A stretch of DNA of 64,000 bases from Acidiluteibacter ferrifornacis. Its GTDB lineage: Bacteria; Bacteroidota; Bacteroidia; Flavobacteriales_E; Vicingaceae. The position numbers and the translations under genes were made by a program. Numbering within the stretch: position 1 is the first letter of the stretch; every line of letters begins with the position of its first letter. The DNA lies in NCBI RefSeq assembly GCF_009909615.1, contig NZ_WWNE01000005.1:334-64333 (forward strand), written 5' to 3'. Positions 8,864-16,282 of this stretch are shown piece after piece. The notes under the pieces were generated by a model that had not been told where the DNA came from, did not search any database, and was given only the letters and a program-made list of their open reading frames with translations.

Positions 8864-10023
8864 TGAAGTCTGAACAGATTCACTTACAAAATAGCTTTAA
8901 TACAATGAAAATTCAGCTAGTTTATAGTTTGTTGCTTTTGTTTCCTGTCTTTTCGATTGGTCAAAATATTAATGAACAGTACGATAAATGGGCAGTTACA
9001 GAAGATGTCATAAACATCACAGGGATTGATCTTTCCCCAAATGGAAAAGAAGTGGCTTTAGTCGGGGGGAAGATGGATGCGATATACTTATACGATCATG
9101 TTAACCGAAAGCTGTTGCGAAAAATTCCAATGGATAAGGATTATAGCGGTTATAGAGTAGAGTATTCATCTAATGGCAATTATTTATTACTGCAAGAAAG
9201 AGTTACAGAATATTATTCCACCAAAAATTCTCGGGCCGGAGGTTATGCTGTAATAGATTTGAAGTCAGATAAAATAATTCATCAGTACAAAATGATTAAT
9301 GATTTGAAGATCTCATTCGATGAGAAATACCTTATTGTACTGGATAATGGAACGTTAGAAATAAAAGAACTCTCAAGTGGGAAAACGATTCAAAAATTTA
9401 AACCTGAGGGGGCGACAAATGCTGTCGCTATTAGTCCAAACGGAGAAGATCTAGCAGTAGTACAGAAACCTAACAAAGCTGATATAAAAATGTTAGTCGA
9501 CCGTAAAATGAACAAAAAGTCGATTAAGGCGGCTGCTAAATATAAGTTCTTGATTGCTATCTACGACTTCAAAACTCAAGAATTAAAAAGTGTAGTGCCT
9601 GAGTTTTATGACAATATAAGCATGCTTAAATACACTCCTGATGGGGAAAAACTTTTGAGCTTTAATATTGCTCAAAATTCTTACGTCAATGTAGCACTGC
9701 CTCAGTCAAATTATGAACCAACTAGAGAATCCTATTTAGGAAGAAGTACCACTCAACCTGATTTTCAATACGATTTTAGTGGTAATTATTTCGGGATAGC
9801 TACTGTAGAGAAGTTTCCTGCAATTAATATTTATCATGTTGGTAGTGGCTCAATCACTGATCAGTACGATACTCAAAATAAAATATGGAAAAGTGCAAAG
9901 CTTAATTTTTTTGCGGGAACTAACGCAAGTTTCATATTTACTCCTGATGGAGAATACGCCATAATAGCTTATGGTAATTCATTGATAAAATGGAGATATA
10001 ACCAATACAATCCCAATAATTAA
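8863..10023 (+). CDS. Secreted WD40-like beta-propeller protein
   Basis: A 386-residue predicted secreted protein. The ATG at 8863 overlaps the stop of the HTH gene by one base; an internal ATG at 8905 begins a more typical signal peptide (MKIQLVYSLLLLFPVFSIGQ) and is a credible real start. The mature part shows propeller-like repeats with D/N-G-K or D-G-E turns (LSPNGKEVALVGGKMDAIYL, SSNGNYLLLQ, SPNGEDLAVV, TPDGEKLLSF, TPDGEYAIIAYG), as in WD40/PD40 domains. No catalytic motif is seen. Being coupled to a regulator and another propeller protein suggests a shared envelope process, but the ligand is unknown. Confidence 0.75.
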   Translation: MKSEQIHLQNSFNTMKIQLVYSLLLLFPVFSIGQNINEQYDKWAVTEDVINITGIDLSPNGKEVALVGGKMDAIYLYDHVNRKLLRKIPMDKDYSGYRVEYSSNGNYLLLQERVTEYYSTKNSRAGGYAVIDLKSDKIIHQYKMINDLKISFDEKYLIVLDNGTLEIKELSSGKTIQKFKPEGATNAVAISPNGEDLAVVQKPNKADIKMLVDRKMNKKSIKAAAKYKFLIAIYDFKTQELKSVVPEFYDNISMLKYTPDGEKLLSFNIAQNSYVNVALPQSNYEPTRESYLGRSTTQPDFQYDFSGNYFGIATVEKFPAINIYHVGSGSITDQYDTQNKIWKSAKLNFFAGTNASFIFTPDGEYAIIAYGNSLIKWRYNQYNPNN

Positions 10024-10409
10024 TGCCTAAATCGACAATCATGAAAACCATATTGAGATTCTTATTTAGCATACTACTTCTGCTTTCACTTAATATCACA
10101 TATGCACAAAAGAAACCTTATTACACGGAGCAAGAACAAGTAGTAGAAGCCGCTCGAAACGCATTAAATAATGCTGTGGAGTCTGGAGATTTTAAAGAGT
10201 GGGCAATAAAAAATAACATGAAAGGTAGTTTCACTTTTAACCTCACCATAGGAGGTACGAAAGGAGAAGTATATACTATCAATGCGCTAGAAAGAACGGG
10301 AGAGGTAAAACAGCAGAATACATTAAAGGATTATGTCAAGTCCATGAGATTCCCATTTAAGATGCCTAAGAATCGTAGCTATCAATTTGAATATGAATTT
10401 AATTTTTAA
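10023..10409 (+). CDS. Small secreted protein with a TonB C-terminal-like fold pattern
   Basis: 128 residues. The start at 10023 overlaps the previous stop (TAATG); ATG at 10041 begins the signal peptide (MKTILRFLFSILLLLSLN) and may be the true start. The mature domain of about 95 residues runs GSFTFNLTIGGTKGEVYTIN, helix TLKDYVKSMRFPFKMPKN, then a strand QFEYEFNF. This strand-helix-strand order with a K-x-M-x-F-P turn resembles the C-terminal domain of TonB/AgmX proteins, but there is no membrane anchor or proline-rich linker, so it is not a complete TonB. The function is unknown; the assignment is by pattern only. Confidence 0.6.
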   Translation: MPKSTIMKTILRFLFSILLLLSLNITYAQKKPYYTEQEQVVEAARNALNNAVESGDFKEWAIKNNMKGSFTFNLTIGGTKGEVYTINALERTGEVKQQNTLKDYVKSMRFPFKMPKNRSYQFEYEFNF

Positions 10410-10441
10410 TCAAATCAACTATAATTAATAAACCAATTGTT

Positions 10442-12118
10442 ATGAAAAAGCAACTATTAATCATTTCAGGATTAGTCTCAATGAGCATAGGTGTATATGC
10501 TCAAGAAGATATGAAAGAAGCATGGACCCAAAAATACGATCACAAAACCGAAAGAGTTGGTACAGGCTTAGAAGGTGAAGGAGAAGTAAGTTACATCGCT
10601 ACAGATAAGGAGATTACTGTGTTTAAAACGAGTAACGGGGATGTTGTATGGACCAACAAGTTTAAAGAGATAACTCCTAACCTTAGAAAAATTGACGAGC
10701 TGATACCATTTTGGGCCTCAGATGCCATGTTCTTATTTGACAAGAAGGTTGGTAAAGATAAATTAGCAGTGATAAGCCTCACTTCAGGTAAGGTTTTATG
10801 GGAAAGTGAAAAATATCAAGGTCTTACAGATGGTGCGATTAGTTATCTACCTGAGAAAAAGGGATTTTTATTATCCTTATCTGATGGGTTAGTATTTGTC
10901 GATGCTGTGACTGGAGAGGAGAAATGGGAAACCAAACAATTTGTAGGGGCTATTGGACAGTATATTTATGAAAATGGAGATATCGTCGTAATTAATGTTG
11001 CGCCTTCACATTTAATGTCTTTATTTAAAGCATTCAGAAATCAAATTGCGCGAATAGACCTAGACAATGGAAATATTAAATGGACAGCCAAATATAACGG
11101 GATAGCTGAAAAGAAAGTTATTACTAAAGAACGTGTTTATGATTTGACTAGAAAGGGAGATAAGTTATTTTTAGAGTTAAATGGAATTCAAGTTTTTGAT
11201 TTTAATACAGGAGCTACTTTATGGACCGCGACTTATGATGCAACACCAGACGTAAAGAAACCTAAAACCGTTCGATATGGAGGTAGTGTATCTGGATATG
11301 TTAAAATTGGAGTGTATGAAACTACCGCCAAACCCGTAAGAGTAGGTAATGATGTTTACATTGTAGAAACTACTCAAAAAAGAGATCAAAAAATCAAGAA
11401 GTATGATGCAAATACAGGAAAGTTAATCTGGCAGAGTCCTGAAATTAAAGGAGCGAAATGTATTCCAAACTTGTTTGTGAAAGACGATAAAGTGATTATT
11501 CAAATAGGAGGAGTGGTAGAATATCAAGGTCGATACATGAGCGTGTCTAAAGATGCGAACACAGGAACCACTACTTGGACCTATACCGATAAAGTTTATT
11601 ATGAAAATGTAAAACCAAATGGTTTACAAGCATTTAATACGAGCGATGGAACTTTAGCTTGGGATACAGAGCGATTTAAAAAAGGTATTACCAACTCATT
11701 TTCAGAAGGAGAAAATATCTATGTGAGTAGCGGTAAGGCCTTGTATTCAATAAAAAGTGCAGACGGAACTGTGAATTATGAAGTTGATGTAAAGAATGGT
11801 GGGGTTGGAAATGCAACTCAAATTCGTAAACATAAGGATAAGATTATTGTTATAGGAGAGAAAGGGGTTTCTGCTTTTAATCAAGTAGATGGCTCATATC
11901 AATATGGAAATAAATACAAAAGGTCTGAACCTGTAAAACAAATTGATAACATCTTATTGATGGTAACAGAAAACAATGATTTCGCAGCTTTTAACTTGGA
12001 CGACTGTTCGTATGTTAAATACAATGCGAAAAAGGACTCTCAGCAAGAATTAAGTGAGGATGGAAACTTTGTTTGGGCGTATGAGAAAAAGGATGTAACA
12101 AAGTTAAAAACGCGCTAG
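10442..12118 (+). CDS. Secreted PQQ-like (BamB-type) beta-propeller protein
   Basis: A 558-residue protein with a signal peptide (residues 1-20, ending VYA|QED) and about ten repeats of the PQQ-propeller pattern, D-x-x-x-G-x-x-x-W: SNGDVVWTNKF, TSGKVLWESEK, VTGEEKWETKQ, DNGNIKWTAKY, NTGATLWTATY, NTGKLIWQSPE, NTGTTTWTYTD, SDGTLAWDTER. The family includes BamB, which scaffolds outer-membrane protein assembly, and quinoprotein dehydrogenases. There is no dehydrogenase active-site pattern and no lipobox, so I infer a binding or scaffold role. It is last in the operon that starts with the HTH gene, 32 bases after the preceding stop, and is closed by a terminator at 12133. Confidence 0.85.
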   Translation: MKKQLLIISGLVSMSIGVYAQEDMKEAWTQKYDHKTERVGTGLEGEGEVSYIATDKEITVFKTSNGDVVWTNKFKEITPNLRKIDELIPFWASDAMFLFDKKVGKDKLAVISLTSGKVLWESEKYQGLTDGAISYLPEKKGFLLSLSDGLVFVDAVTGEEKWETKQFVGAIGQYIYENGDIVVINVAPSHLMSLFKAFRNQIARIDLDNGNIKWTAKYNGIAEKKVITKERVYDLTRKGDKLFLELNGIQVFDFNTGATLWTATYDATPDVKKPKTVRYGGSVSGYVKIGVYETTAKPVRVGNDVYIVETTQKRDQKIKKYDANTGKLIWQSPEIKGAKCIPNLFVKDDKVIIQIGGVVEYQGRYMSVSKDANTGTTTWTYTDKVYYENVKPNGLQAFNTSDGTLAWDTERFKKGITNSFSEGENIYVSSGKALYSIKSADGTVNYEVDVKNGGVGNATQIRKHKDKIIVIGEKGVSAFNQVDGSYQYGNKYKRSEPVKQIDNILLMVTENNDFAAFNLDDCSYVKYNAKKDSQQELSEDGNFVWAYEKKDVTKLKTR

Positions 12119-12132
12119 TGTTTATGTCCTTA

Positions 12133-12166
12133 GGACGAGGTGTTGGGGCGCCTCGTCCCTTTTTTA
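12133..12166 (+). terminator. Rho-independent terminator of the propeller operon
   Basis: An 8-bp GC-rich stem GGACGAGG / CCTCGTCC (12133-12140 with 12151-12158), a 10-base loop and a T tract. The T tract overlaps the stop codon of the convergent gene ending at 12164. Confidence 0.9.
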
Positions 12167-12799
12167 TAGATATTTATGTGATCCATCACAACTGGGCATT
12201 CGTTTAGATTGACCACAAATACAATCATGAATACCGATACCGTCTAAAATACGTTGTCGGTATTTTTCTATTCGATCTATTCTAGTTTTAGATTGTTTCG
12301 CACTGGAGAAGTACAAATGGTAGCCTCTCTGCCTTCCTGGAGTCAATGCTTCAAACGCTTCTTTAAATGCCTGGTTCTCATTCATCTTGTCTTTTAGTTC
12401 ATCAATTAGATCCAGGTGACTACTTTTCTTTTTGTTGACTTTTATGCCGGCTTTTTCTACTTCAATAGATTCAAAAATATAAGTCTTTATGGTGTCTAAC
12501 TGATTTGTAATTTCTTGAACCGAAGTAAATTTTAAATACCTTACAGATTGTGAGTTTTCACCAGGAGCTACTAAAAGTTTTTCAGTGTCTTGGAGTAACA
12601 CTCCTTTTAAAAAACTTAATGCGATGAAACCTTTAAAACCAGCAATCATCATCATATTTGACTTTTTATATGTATAACACGGATTGCCCCACTTTAACTC
12701 TTCAGTGAGTCCGCACTCTAGTAATATCTTTTGAAGTAAAAGATATTCATCTTGCCATTGATTTGCACGCTGAATAAAATCGTCAACTTTTGGATGCAT
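12164..12799 (-). CDS. YdeI/DUF1801-type protein with a C-terminal CDGSH iron-sulfur motif
   Basis: 211 residues. Residues 1-115 look like DUF1801 (ELKWGNPCYTYKKSNMMMIA, FKGFIALSFLKG), and 130-190 match the YdeI/OmpD-associated helical region (AFEALTPGRQRGYHLYFSSA, SRIEKYRQRIL-like helix). The last 18 residues contain CICGQSKRMPSCDGSH, which fits C-x-C-x2-S-x3-P-x-C-D-G-S-H exactly, the pattern that binds a [2Fe-2S] cluster with three Cys and one His in mitoNEET-type proteins. Cluster binding is inference from the motif; normal CDGSH domains are about 40 residues and this one is minimal. It is a single gene with a convergent terminator. Confidence 0.8.
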   Translation of the reverse strand: MHPKVDDFIQRANQWQDEYLLLQKILLECGLTEELKWGNPCYTYKKSNMMMIAGFKGFIALSFLKGVLLQDTEKLLVAPGENSQSVRYLKFTSVQEITNQLDTIKTYIFESIEVEKAGIKVNKKKSSHLDLIDELKDKMNENQAFKEAFEALTPGRQRGYHLYFSSAKQSKTRIDRIEKYRQRILDGIGIHDCICGQSKRMPSCDGSHKYL

Positions 12800-12864
12800 C
12801 GCTTTTGGTTTTAGCTATAAAACTATAAATTTTATCCAACTTGATAAGCTTATTATCTTAATCA

Positions 12865-13002
12865 TTAACACCCTAATAATTCTCCTATTCCAAAGAAAAC
12901 TGCTAGCCATATTAACCCTTTGATCAAGAAAAATAAAAAACCAGCGACTCCTATTCGCTTTAACCAAGATTTTTTAGGGGATGTAGAAGGTTCAGTTTTC
13001 AT
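12865..13002 (-). CDS. Small single-pass or hairpin membrane protein
   Basis: A 45-codon frame from ATG (complement of 13000-13002) to TAA. It encodes a basic, Ser/Pro-rich start (MKTEPSTSPKKSWLKRIGVA) then a hydrophobic segment (GFLFFLIKGLIWLAVFFGIG) and ends LLGC. It begins two bases past the stop of the exonuclease gene, so it is almost certainly in the same transcript. Short proteins with a WLKRIG(I/V)AGFLFFLIKG pattern recur in Flavobacteriia as far as I recall; no function is known to me. Confidence 0.65.
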   Translation of the reverse strand: MKTEPSTSPKKSWLKRIGVAGFLFFLIKGLIWLAVFFGIGELLGC

Positions 13003-13004
13003 TT

Positions 13005-13523
13005 TTAAATTAATTGAGCAATTTCAGTAGGGTTTTCTTTTAGTATCATCTCGAATAACTGAACCGTTGCAGCAGCATCACCCTTGGCCCTGTGTCTTCC
13101 TTTAAGTTCAATTCCAAGATCTTTACACAGCTTTCCTAAACTATAAGATGGTCTATATGGTATGTATTTTCTGCTGAGGACAACAGTGCACAAATGCTTA
13201 CGTTCGTATTTATAACCTAAACTTTTAAATTCTTCTTTGATATAGGAATAATCAAATTTAGAATTATGAGCGATAATGGTGGCTCCTTGAGTGATTTGAA
13301 CAATTTCTTTAGCCACTTCATAAAACTTGGGGGCATCTTCTACCATATCATCAGTTATCCCGGTTAATTTCTGAATGAATGGAGGAATTGGTATTTGAGG
13401 ATTAATTAAGGTAGAAAATTCTCTAATTACTTTCAAACCATCATGTATAAAGATGGCTATCTCAGTTATTTTTCCTTGTCTAGCATTCCCGCCTGTAGTT
13501 TCTATGTCAATTATGGCAAACAA
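13005..13523 (-). CDS. DEDDh 3'-5' exonuclease (DnaQ-like)
   Basis: 172 residues making up one RNase T/DnaQ exonuclease domain. Exo I is DIETTG (Asp6, Glu8), Exo II HNSKFDYSYI and Exo III HRAKGDAAAT, giving the DEDDh set of acidic residues and the general-base histidine. In many Bacteroidota a similar domain is fused to a GIY-YIG nuclease; here the protein ends straight after Exo III. It may serve as a proofreading subunit of DNA polymerase III or in nucleic-acid turnover; the length does not decide this. A TAAATTTG -7 element lies about 15 bases upstream, so the mRNA has a very short leader. Confidence 0.88.
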   Translation of the reverse strand: MFAIIDIETTGGNARQGKITEIAIFIHDGLKVIREFSTLINPQIPIPPFIQKLTGITDDMVEDAPKFYEVAKEIVQITQGATIIAHNSKFDYSYIKEEFKSLGYKYERKHLCTVVLSRKYIPYRPSYSLGKLCKDLGIELKGRHRAKGDAAATVQLFEMILKENPTEIAQLI

Positions 13524-13537
13524 TCCGTATTTTTGTG

Positions 13538-13545
13538 CAAATTTA
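13538..13545 (-). promoter_or_regulatory. Candidate -7 element for the exonuclease operon
   Basis: Minus-strand TAAATTTG fits TAnnTTTG, 15 bases upstream of the exonuclease ATG. A TTTA near the -33 distance is only a weak match. Confidence 0.45.
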
Positions 13546-13590
13546 TCATTTAAGAATGAATTGATTGATTAAACATTTAAAACTTTAGAT

Positions 13591-13878
13591 ATGTCGAGTA
13601 AAAGAGAATTAAAAGAATCCATTAAATACAGAACCAACTTATTGATGGAGGATGCTTTTTCATACACATTGAACCACCCCGGAGACAATGATAAGAAAGC
13701 AGATGAATTAATAGATACTATAGCAGATAAGTGGTTTGAATTGGTAGCGAAAGTAAATCATTACCCACGAAATGGAAAGCGAGCTGAAGTGAAAAAATAC
13801 TTTGCAGGAATTAAGTCAGAACTAGATGAGTCTGCTGAAAAATTCAATAAAGAAATAGATAAATTGTATAAGAGCTAA
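13591..13878 (+). CDS. Small helical conserved-type hypothetical protein
   Basis: 95 residues, no signal peptide or membrane segment, rich in Lys and Glu. It is predicted all-helical by eye: residues 1-30 (SKRELKESIKYRTNLLMEDA), a turn at NHPGDND, a long helix KKADELIDTIADKWFELVAK and a C-terminal charged helix ending DKLYKS. I do not recognise the family. It is divergent from the exonuclease gene and followed by a shared bidirectional terminator, so it forms its own transcription unit. Confidence 0.7.
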   Translation: MSSKRELKESIKYRTNLLMEDAFSYTLNHPGDNDKKADELIDTIADKWFELVAKVNHYPRNGKRAEVKKYFAGIKSELDESAEKFNKEIDKLYKS

Positions 13879-13898
13879 TTGCCAAAATACAAGTATAA

Positions 13899-13931
13899 AA
13901 AAAGTCTCAATATCAATTATTGAGACTTTTT
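13899..13931. terminator. Bidirectional Rho-independent terminator
   Basis: A perfect 14-bp stem (AAAAAGTCTCAATA at 13899-13912 with its complement at 13918-13931) and a 5-base loop lie between two convergent genes. The stem ends supply T runs on both strands. Confidence 0.9.
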
Positions 13932-13935
13932 GTTT

Positions 13936-14079
13936 TTACATTGGTACTATTTTTAAATCTGGATACCTTGGGAGCCATATTTCCAAGGCCTTTTCATCTT
14001 TTACGTATATGATGGTATTTCGATCTAATTTTACTTTAATTTTTGGCTGTAATACTTTTTCTTTTTTACCTTTCGCCAT
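13936..14079 (-). CDS. Small basic hypothetical protein
   Basis: 47 residues from ATG at 14079: MAKGKKEKVLQPKIKVKLDR, then NTIIYVKDEKALEIWLPRYPDLKIVPM. The first half is strongly basic and the second could form a beta-hairpin. A longer frame upstream to 14142 exists but gives an AT-rich, unlikely N-terminus, so the MAKGKK start is preferred. It is convergent with the 13591 gene across the shared terminator. No recognised family. Confidence 0.5.
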   Translation of the reverse strand: MAKGKKEKVLQPKIKVKLDRNTIIYVKDEKALEIWLPRYPDLKIVPM

Positions 14080-14306
14080 GTCTATATATTTGTTTGTCGT
14101 AATATAATTATAATTTTTAAATATACCATAAAAAATATGCACGCATAATAATTAGTTGTTAAAGTTCCTTAATGCTGTTTTCAAGAATTAAGAATATGGC
14201 AATCATAGTATAGCGAGTAGCATTAAAATTTGGTAAAGAATTTCTCTTTTGACTAGTCGAATAAATGGAATGGTCTTAACTTTCGGAATCAAAATATAAG
14301 AGAATT

Positions 14307-14816
14307 ATGAATAAACCCAACTTAGATCAAGTTGCCGATTACTATCATAAATACATAAAATTGGTTCCTGATGGTGATTTTTATAATCTAATGAATAATA
14401 ATGTTTTATTGCTTAAAAAAGCGTTAGCAAAAAACAAGAAAGGAGCAGATTATGCATATGCAGAAGGGAAGTGGACCATCAAAGAGATAGTGAGTCACCT
14501 TATTGATGTGGAAAGGGTGATGATGAATAGGGTGCACGCTTTTGTTAGAGGAGAAAAAAATCCAATCGCAGGTTATGATCATGATGCTTATGTGGCTGAT
14601 GCGGATCTTTCTAATAAATCATTGGAAGGCCTTATCAATGAGTTTGAATTGATACGTAAAGCGAATTTGGCGATGTTTCAAAATTTTTCTGAATTAGAAT
14701 GGGAAAGAGGCGGAATAGCTAATAATGTTCAGTTTACAGTTAGGGCAATAGCATATATAATGATTGGGCATGTAATTCATCATGTCAATGTGTTAGAGGA
14801 GAGGTATTATGATTGA
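14307..14816 (+). CDS. DinB-family (DinB_2) putative metal-dependent protein
   Basis: 169 residues with the four-helix DinB/YfiT plan: helix 2 carries WTIKEIVSHLIDVER (metal-ligand His) and the last helix GHVIHHVNVLEERY (two further His), the spacing used by the three-histidine metal site. Family members include bacillithiol S-transferases and many proteins of unknown substrate. Its end overlaps the csaA start by eight bases, and the hydrolase at 15140 follows at once, so the three form an operon. Confidence 0.82.
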   Translation: MNKPNLDQVADYYHKYIKLVPDGDFYNLMNNNVLLLKKALAKNKKGADYAYAEGKWTIKEIVSHLIDVERVMMNRVHAFVRGEKNPIAGYDHDAYVADADLSNKSLEGLINEFELIRKANLAMFQNFSELEWERGGIANNVQFTVRAIAYIMIGHVIHHVNVLEERYYD

Positions 14817-15138
14817 TTGGAATGATTTTGAAAAAGTAGATATTCGAACAGGTACAATTGTATCTGCAACAGTTTTTGAAAAAGCGAGAAAGCCAGCTTA
14901 TATTCTACATATCGATTTTGGTGAATTAGGAATAAAGAAATCCTCTGCACAAATTACTTCTCACTATTCTACTGATGATTTAATAGGGAAACAAGTTATA
15001 GCTGTTGTAAACTTCCCAGCAAAGCAAATAGCCAATATTCAATCGGAATGTTTGGTACTAGGAGCAGTTGAGGAGGATGGTAAAGTGGTGATTCTACAAA
15101 CAGAACGACCAGTAAAAAACGGAATAAAAATTAGTTAG
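14809..15138 (+). CDS. csaA: CsaA-like tRNA-binding chaperone
   Basis: 109 residues with the EMAPII/Arc1p-type OB-fold: FEKVDIRTGTIVSA, KPAYILHIDFGELGIKKSSA, the QVIAVVNFPAKQIANIQSEC segment and a GAVEEDGKVVIL strand. These are the hallmarks of CsaA, a dimeric export-related chaperone with a tRNA-binding fold, close to the C-terminal domain of methionyl-tRNA synthetase. The length fits the family (about 110). It is translationally coupled to the DinB gene by an eight-base overlap. Confidence 0.9.
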   Translation: MIDWNDFEKVDIRTGTIVSATVFEKARKPAYILHIDFGELGIKKSSAQITSHYSTDDLIGKQVIAVVNFPAKQIANIQSECLVLGAVEEDGKVVILQTERPVKNGIKIS

Positions 15139-15139
15139 C

Positions 15140-15973
15140 ATGAAAATATATCCAATAGAGACAGGAAATTTTAAATTAGACGGTGGAGCCATGTTTGGTG
15201 TTGTTCCCAAAAGTTTGTGGTCGAGAACGAATCCCGCCGATGAAAATAATTTATGTACTTGGGCCATGCGATGCATGCTCATTGAAGATGGCGAGCGATT
15301 GATATTAATCGATAATGGAATTGGTGAGAAACAGTCGGAGAAGTTTTTCAGTCACTATTATTTGCATGGAAGTGCTACTCTGGAGGACTCCATTACCAAA
15401 TTGGGCTTCGGTTTGGATGAAATTACTGATGTGTTTTTAACCCACTTGCATTTTGATCATTGTGGTGGTGGAATTAAATGGAACCGTGATAAAACAAAAT
15501 TTGAAGCGACATTTAAAAATGCCAATTATTGGACGAATCGCAAACACTGGAAGTGGGCAACTGAACCCAATGCTCGTGAAAAAGCTTCTTTCTTGAAAGA
15601 GAATTTGATGCCGATGCAAGAGTTAGGGCAGTTGAAGTTTGTAGAAGATGGATTCGATGCTTTTGAGATTTTTTATGCCAATGGACATACAGATGCCCAA
15701 ATGATTCCATTAATTGATTACCAAGGCAAAAAGTTGGCTTTTATGGCTGATCTATTGCCTTCTGCAGGTCATGTGCCTTTACCTTATGTGATGGGTTACG
15801 ATACTCGTCCTTTGTTGACTTTGGATGAGAAGAAGTTGTTTTTAGGGCGTTGTGCTGATGAAGAGATTTTTATGTTCATGGAGCATGATGCTACCAACGA
15901 AATCATAACTGTTCAGAACACAGAGAAAGGTGTGCGGTTTAAAGAGTCGTTTCAATTTAATGAGGTGTTTTAA
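15140..15973 (+). CDS. Metallo-beta-lactamase-fold hydrolase
   Basis: 277 residues, no signal peptide. The dinuclear zinc motif is THLHFDHCGG (HxHxDH) near residue 100; a later NGHTDAQM holds the next His, an FMADLLPS strand supplies the bridging Asp, and MEHD near the C-terminus the last His. Overall order matches the MBL-fold group that includes N-acyl-homoserine lactonases, but the substrate cannot be told from sequence. It begins one base after the csaA stop. Confidence 0.88.
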   Translation: MKIYPIETGNFKLDGGAMFGVVPKSLWSRTNPADENNLCTWAMRCMLIEDGERLILIDNGIGEKQSEKFFSHYYLHGSATLEDSITKLGFGLDEITDVFLTHLHFDHCGGGIKWNRDKTKFEATFKNANYWTNRKHWKWATEPNAREKASFLKENLMPMQELGQLKFVEDGFDAFEIFYANGHTDAQMIPLIDYQGKKLAFMADLLPSAGHVPLPYVMGYDTRPLLTLDEKKLFLGRCADEEIFMFMEHDATNEIITVQNTEKGVRFKESFQFNEVF

Positions 15974-15990
15974 AGAAGTATTGATCGTTT

Positions 15991-16037
15991 TATTTTAACC
16001 ACAAAGGGCGCAGAGGTTTTCGAAAAGTTCGCAAAGT
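15991..16037 (+). repeat. Intergenic repeat copy 1 (AACCACAAAGG...GTTCGCAAAG)
   Basis: Begins TTTTAACCACAAAGGGCGCA and ends AAAGTTCGCAAAG. The order TTTTAACCACAAA, then a CA-rich middle, then AAGTTCNCAAA is shared with the copy at 16185. Confidence 0.5.
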
Positions 16038-16184
16038 GATGGACATTGAGAATTTGGGACTGTGCCATTCAATACCATTCAAAAGATTGTTGACATTTTC
16101 TATTTAATCAAAGGGAAAAAGGAATCGAAAAGTAAATTCATTGATTTAAGTCTTGCTTTTAACACCTAGCTTCTTGCCTCTTTT

Positions 16185-16227
16185 TTTAACCACAAATTGC
16201 ACAAAGAGATGTACAAAGTTCACAAAT
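16185..16227 (+). repeat. Intergenic repeat copy 2 (AACCACAAATTGCACAAAG...)
   Basis: Begins TTTAACCACAAATTGCACAA and ends AAAGTTCACAAA, parallel to the first copy about 190 bases upstream. It abuts the promoter of the 16283 gene. No inverted-repeat structure is obvious. Confidence 0.5.
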
Positions 16228-16242
16228 CCCCCTTCCAAACCT

Positions 16243-16250
16243 TACTTTTG
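16243..16250 (+). promoter_or_regulatory. Candidate -7 element for the nucleoid-associated protein gene
   Basis: TACTTTTG matches TAnnTTTG exactly, 32 bases before the ATG at 16283. The -33 region (TTC near 16219) is a weak match. Confidence 0.45.
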
Positions 16251-16282
16251 AATTCGGAAAAAATTTCAAGCGCTATTCAACT

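Larger units (their letters stand above)
15974..16282. other. Intergenic region with two related short repeats and a promoter
   Basis: No credible gene. The stretch holds two diverged copies of an AACCACAAA...GTTC(G/A)CAAA motif (see repeat entries) and a TAnnTTTG element at 16243-16250 ahead of the nucleoid-associated protein gene. Confidence 0.6.
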
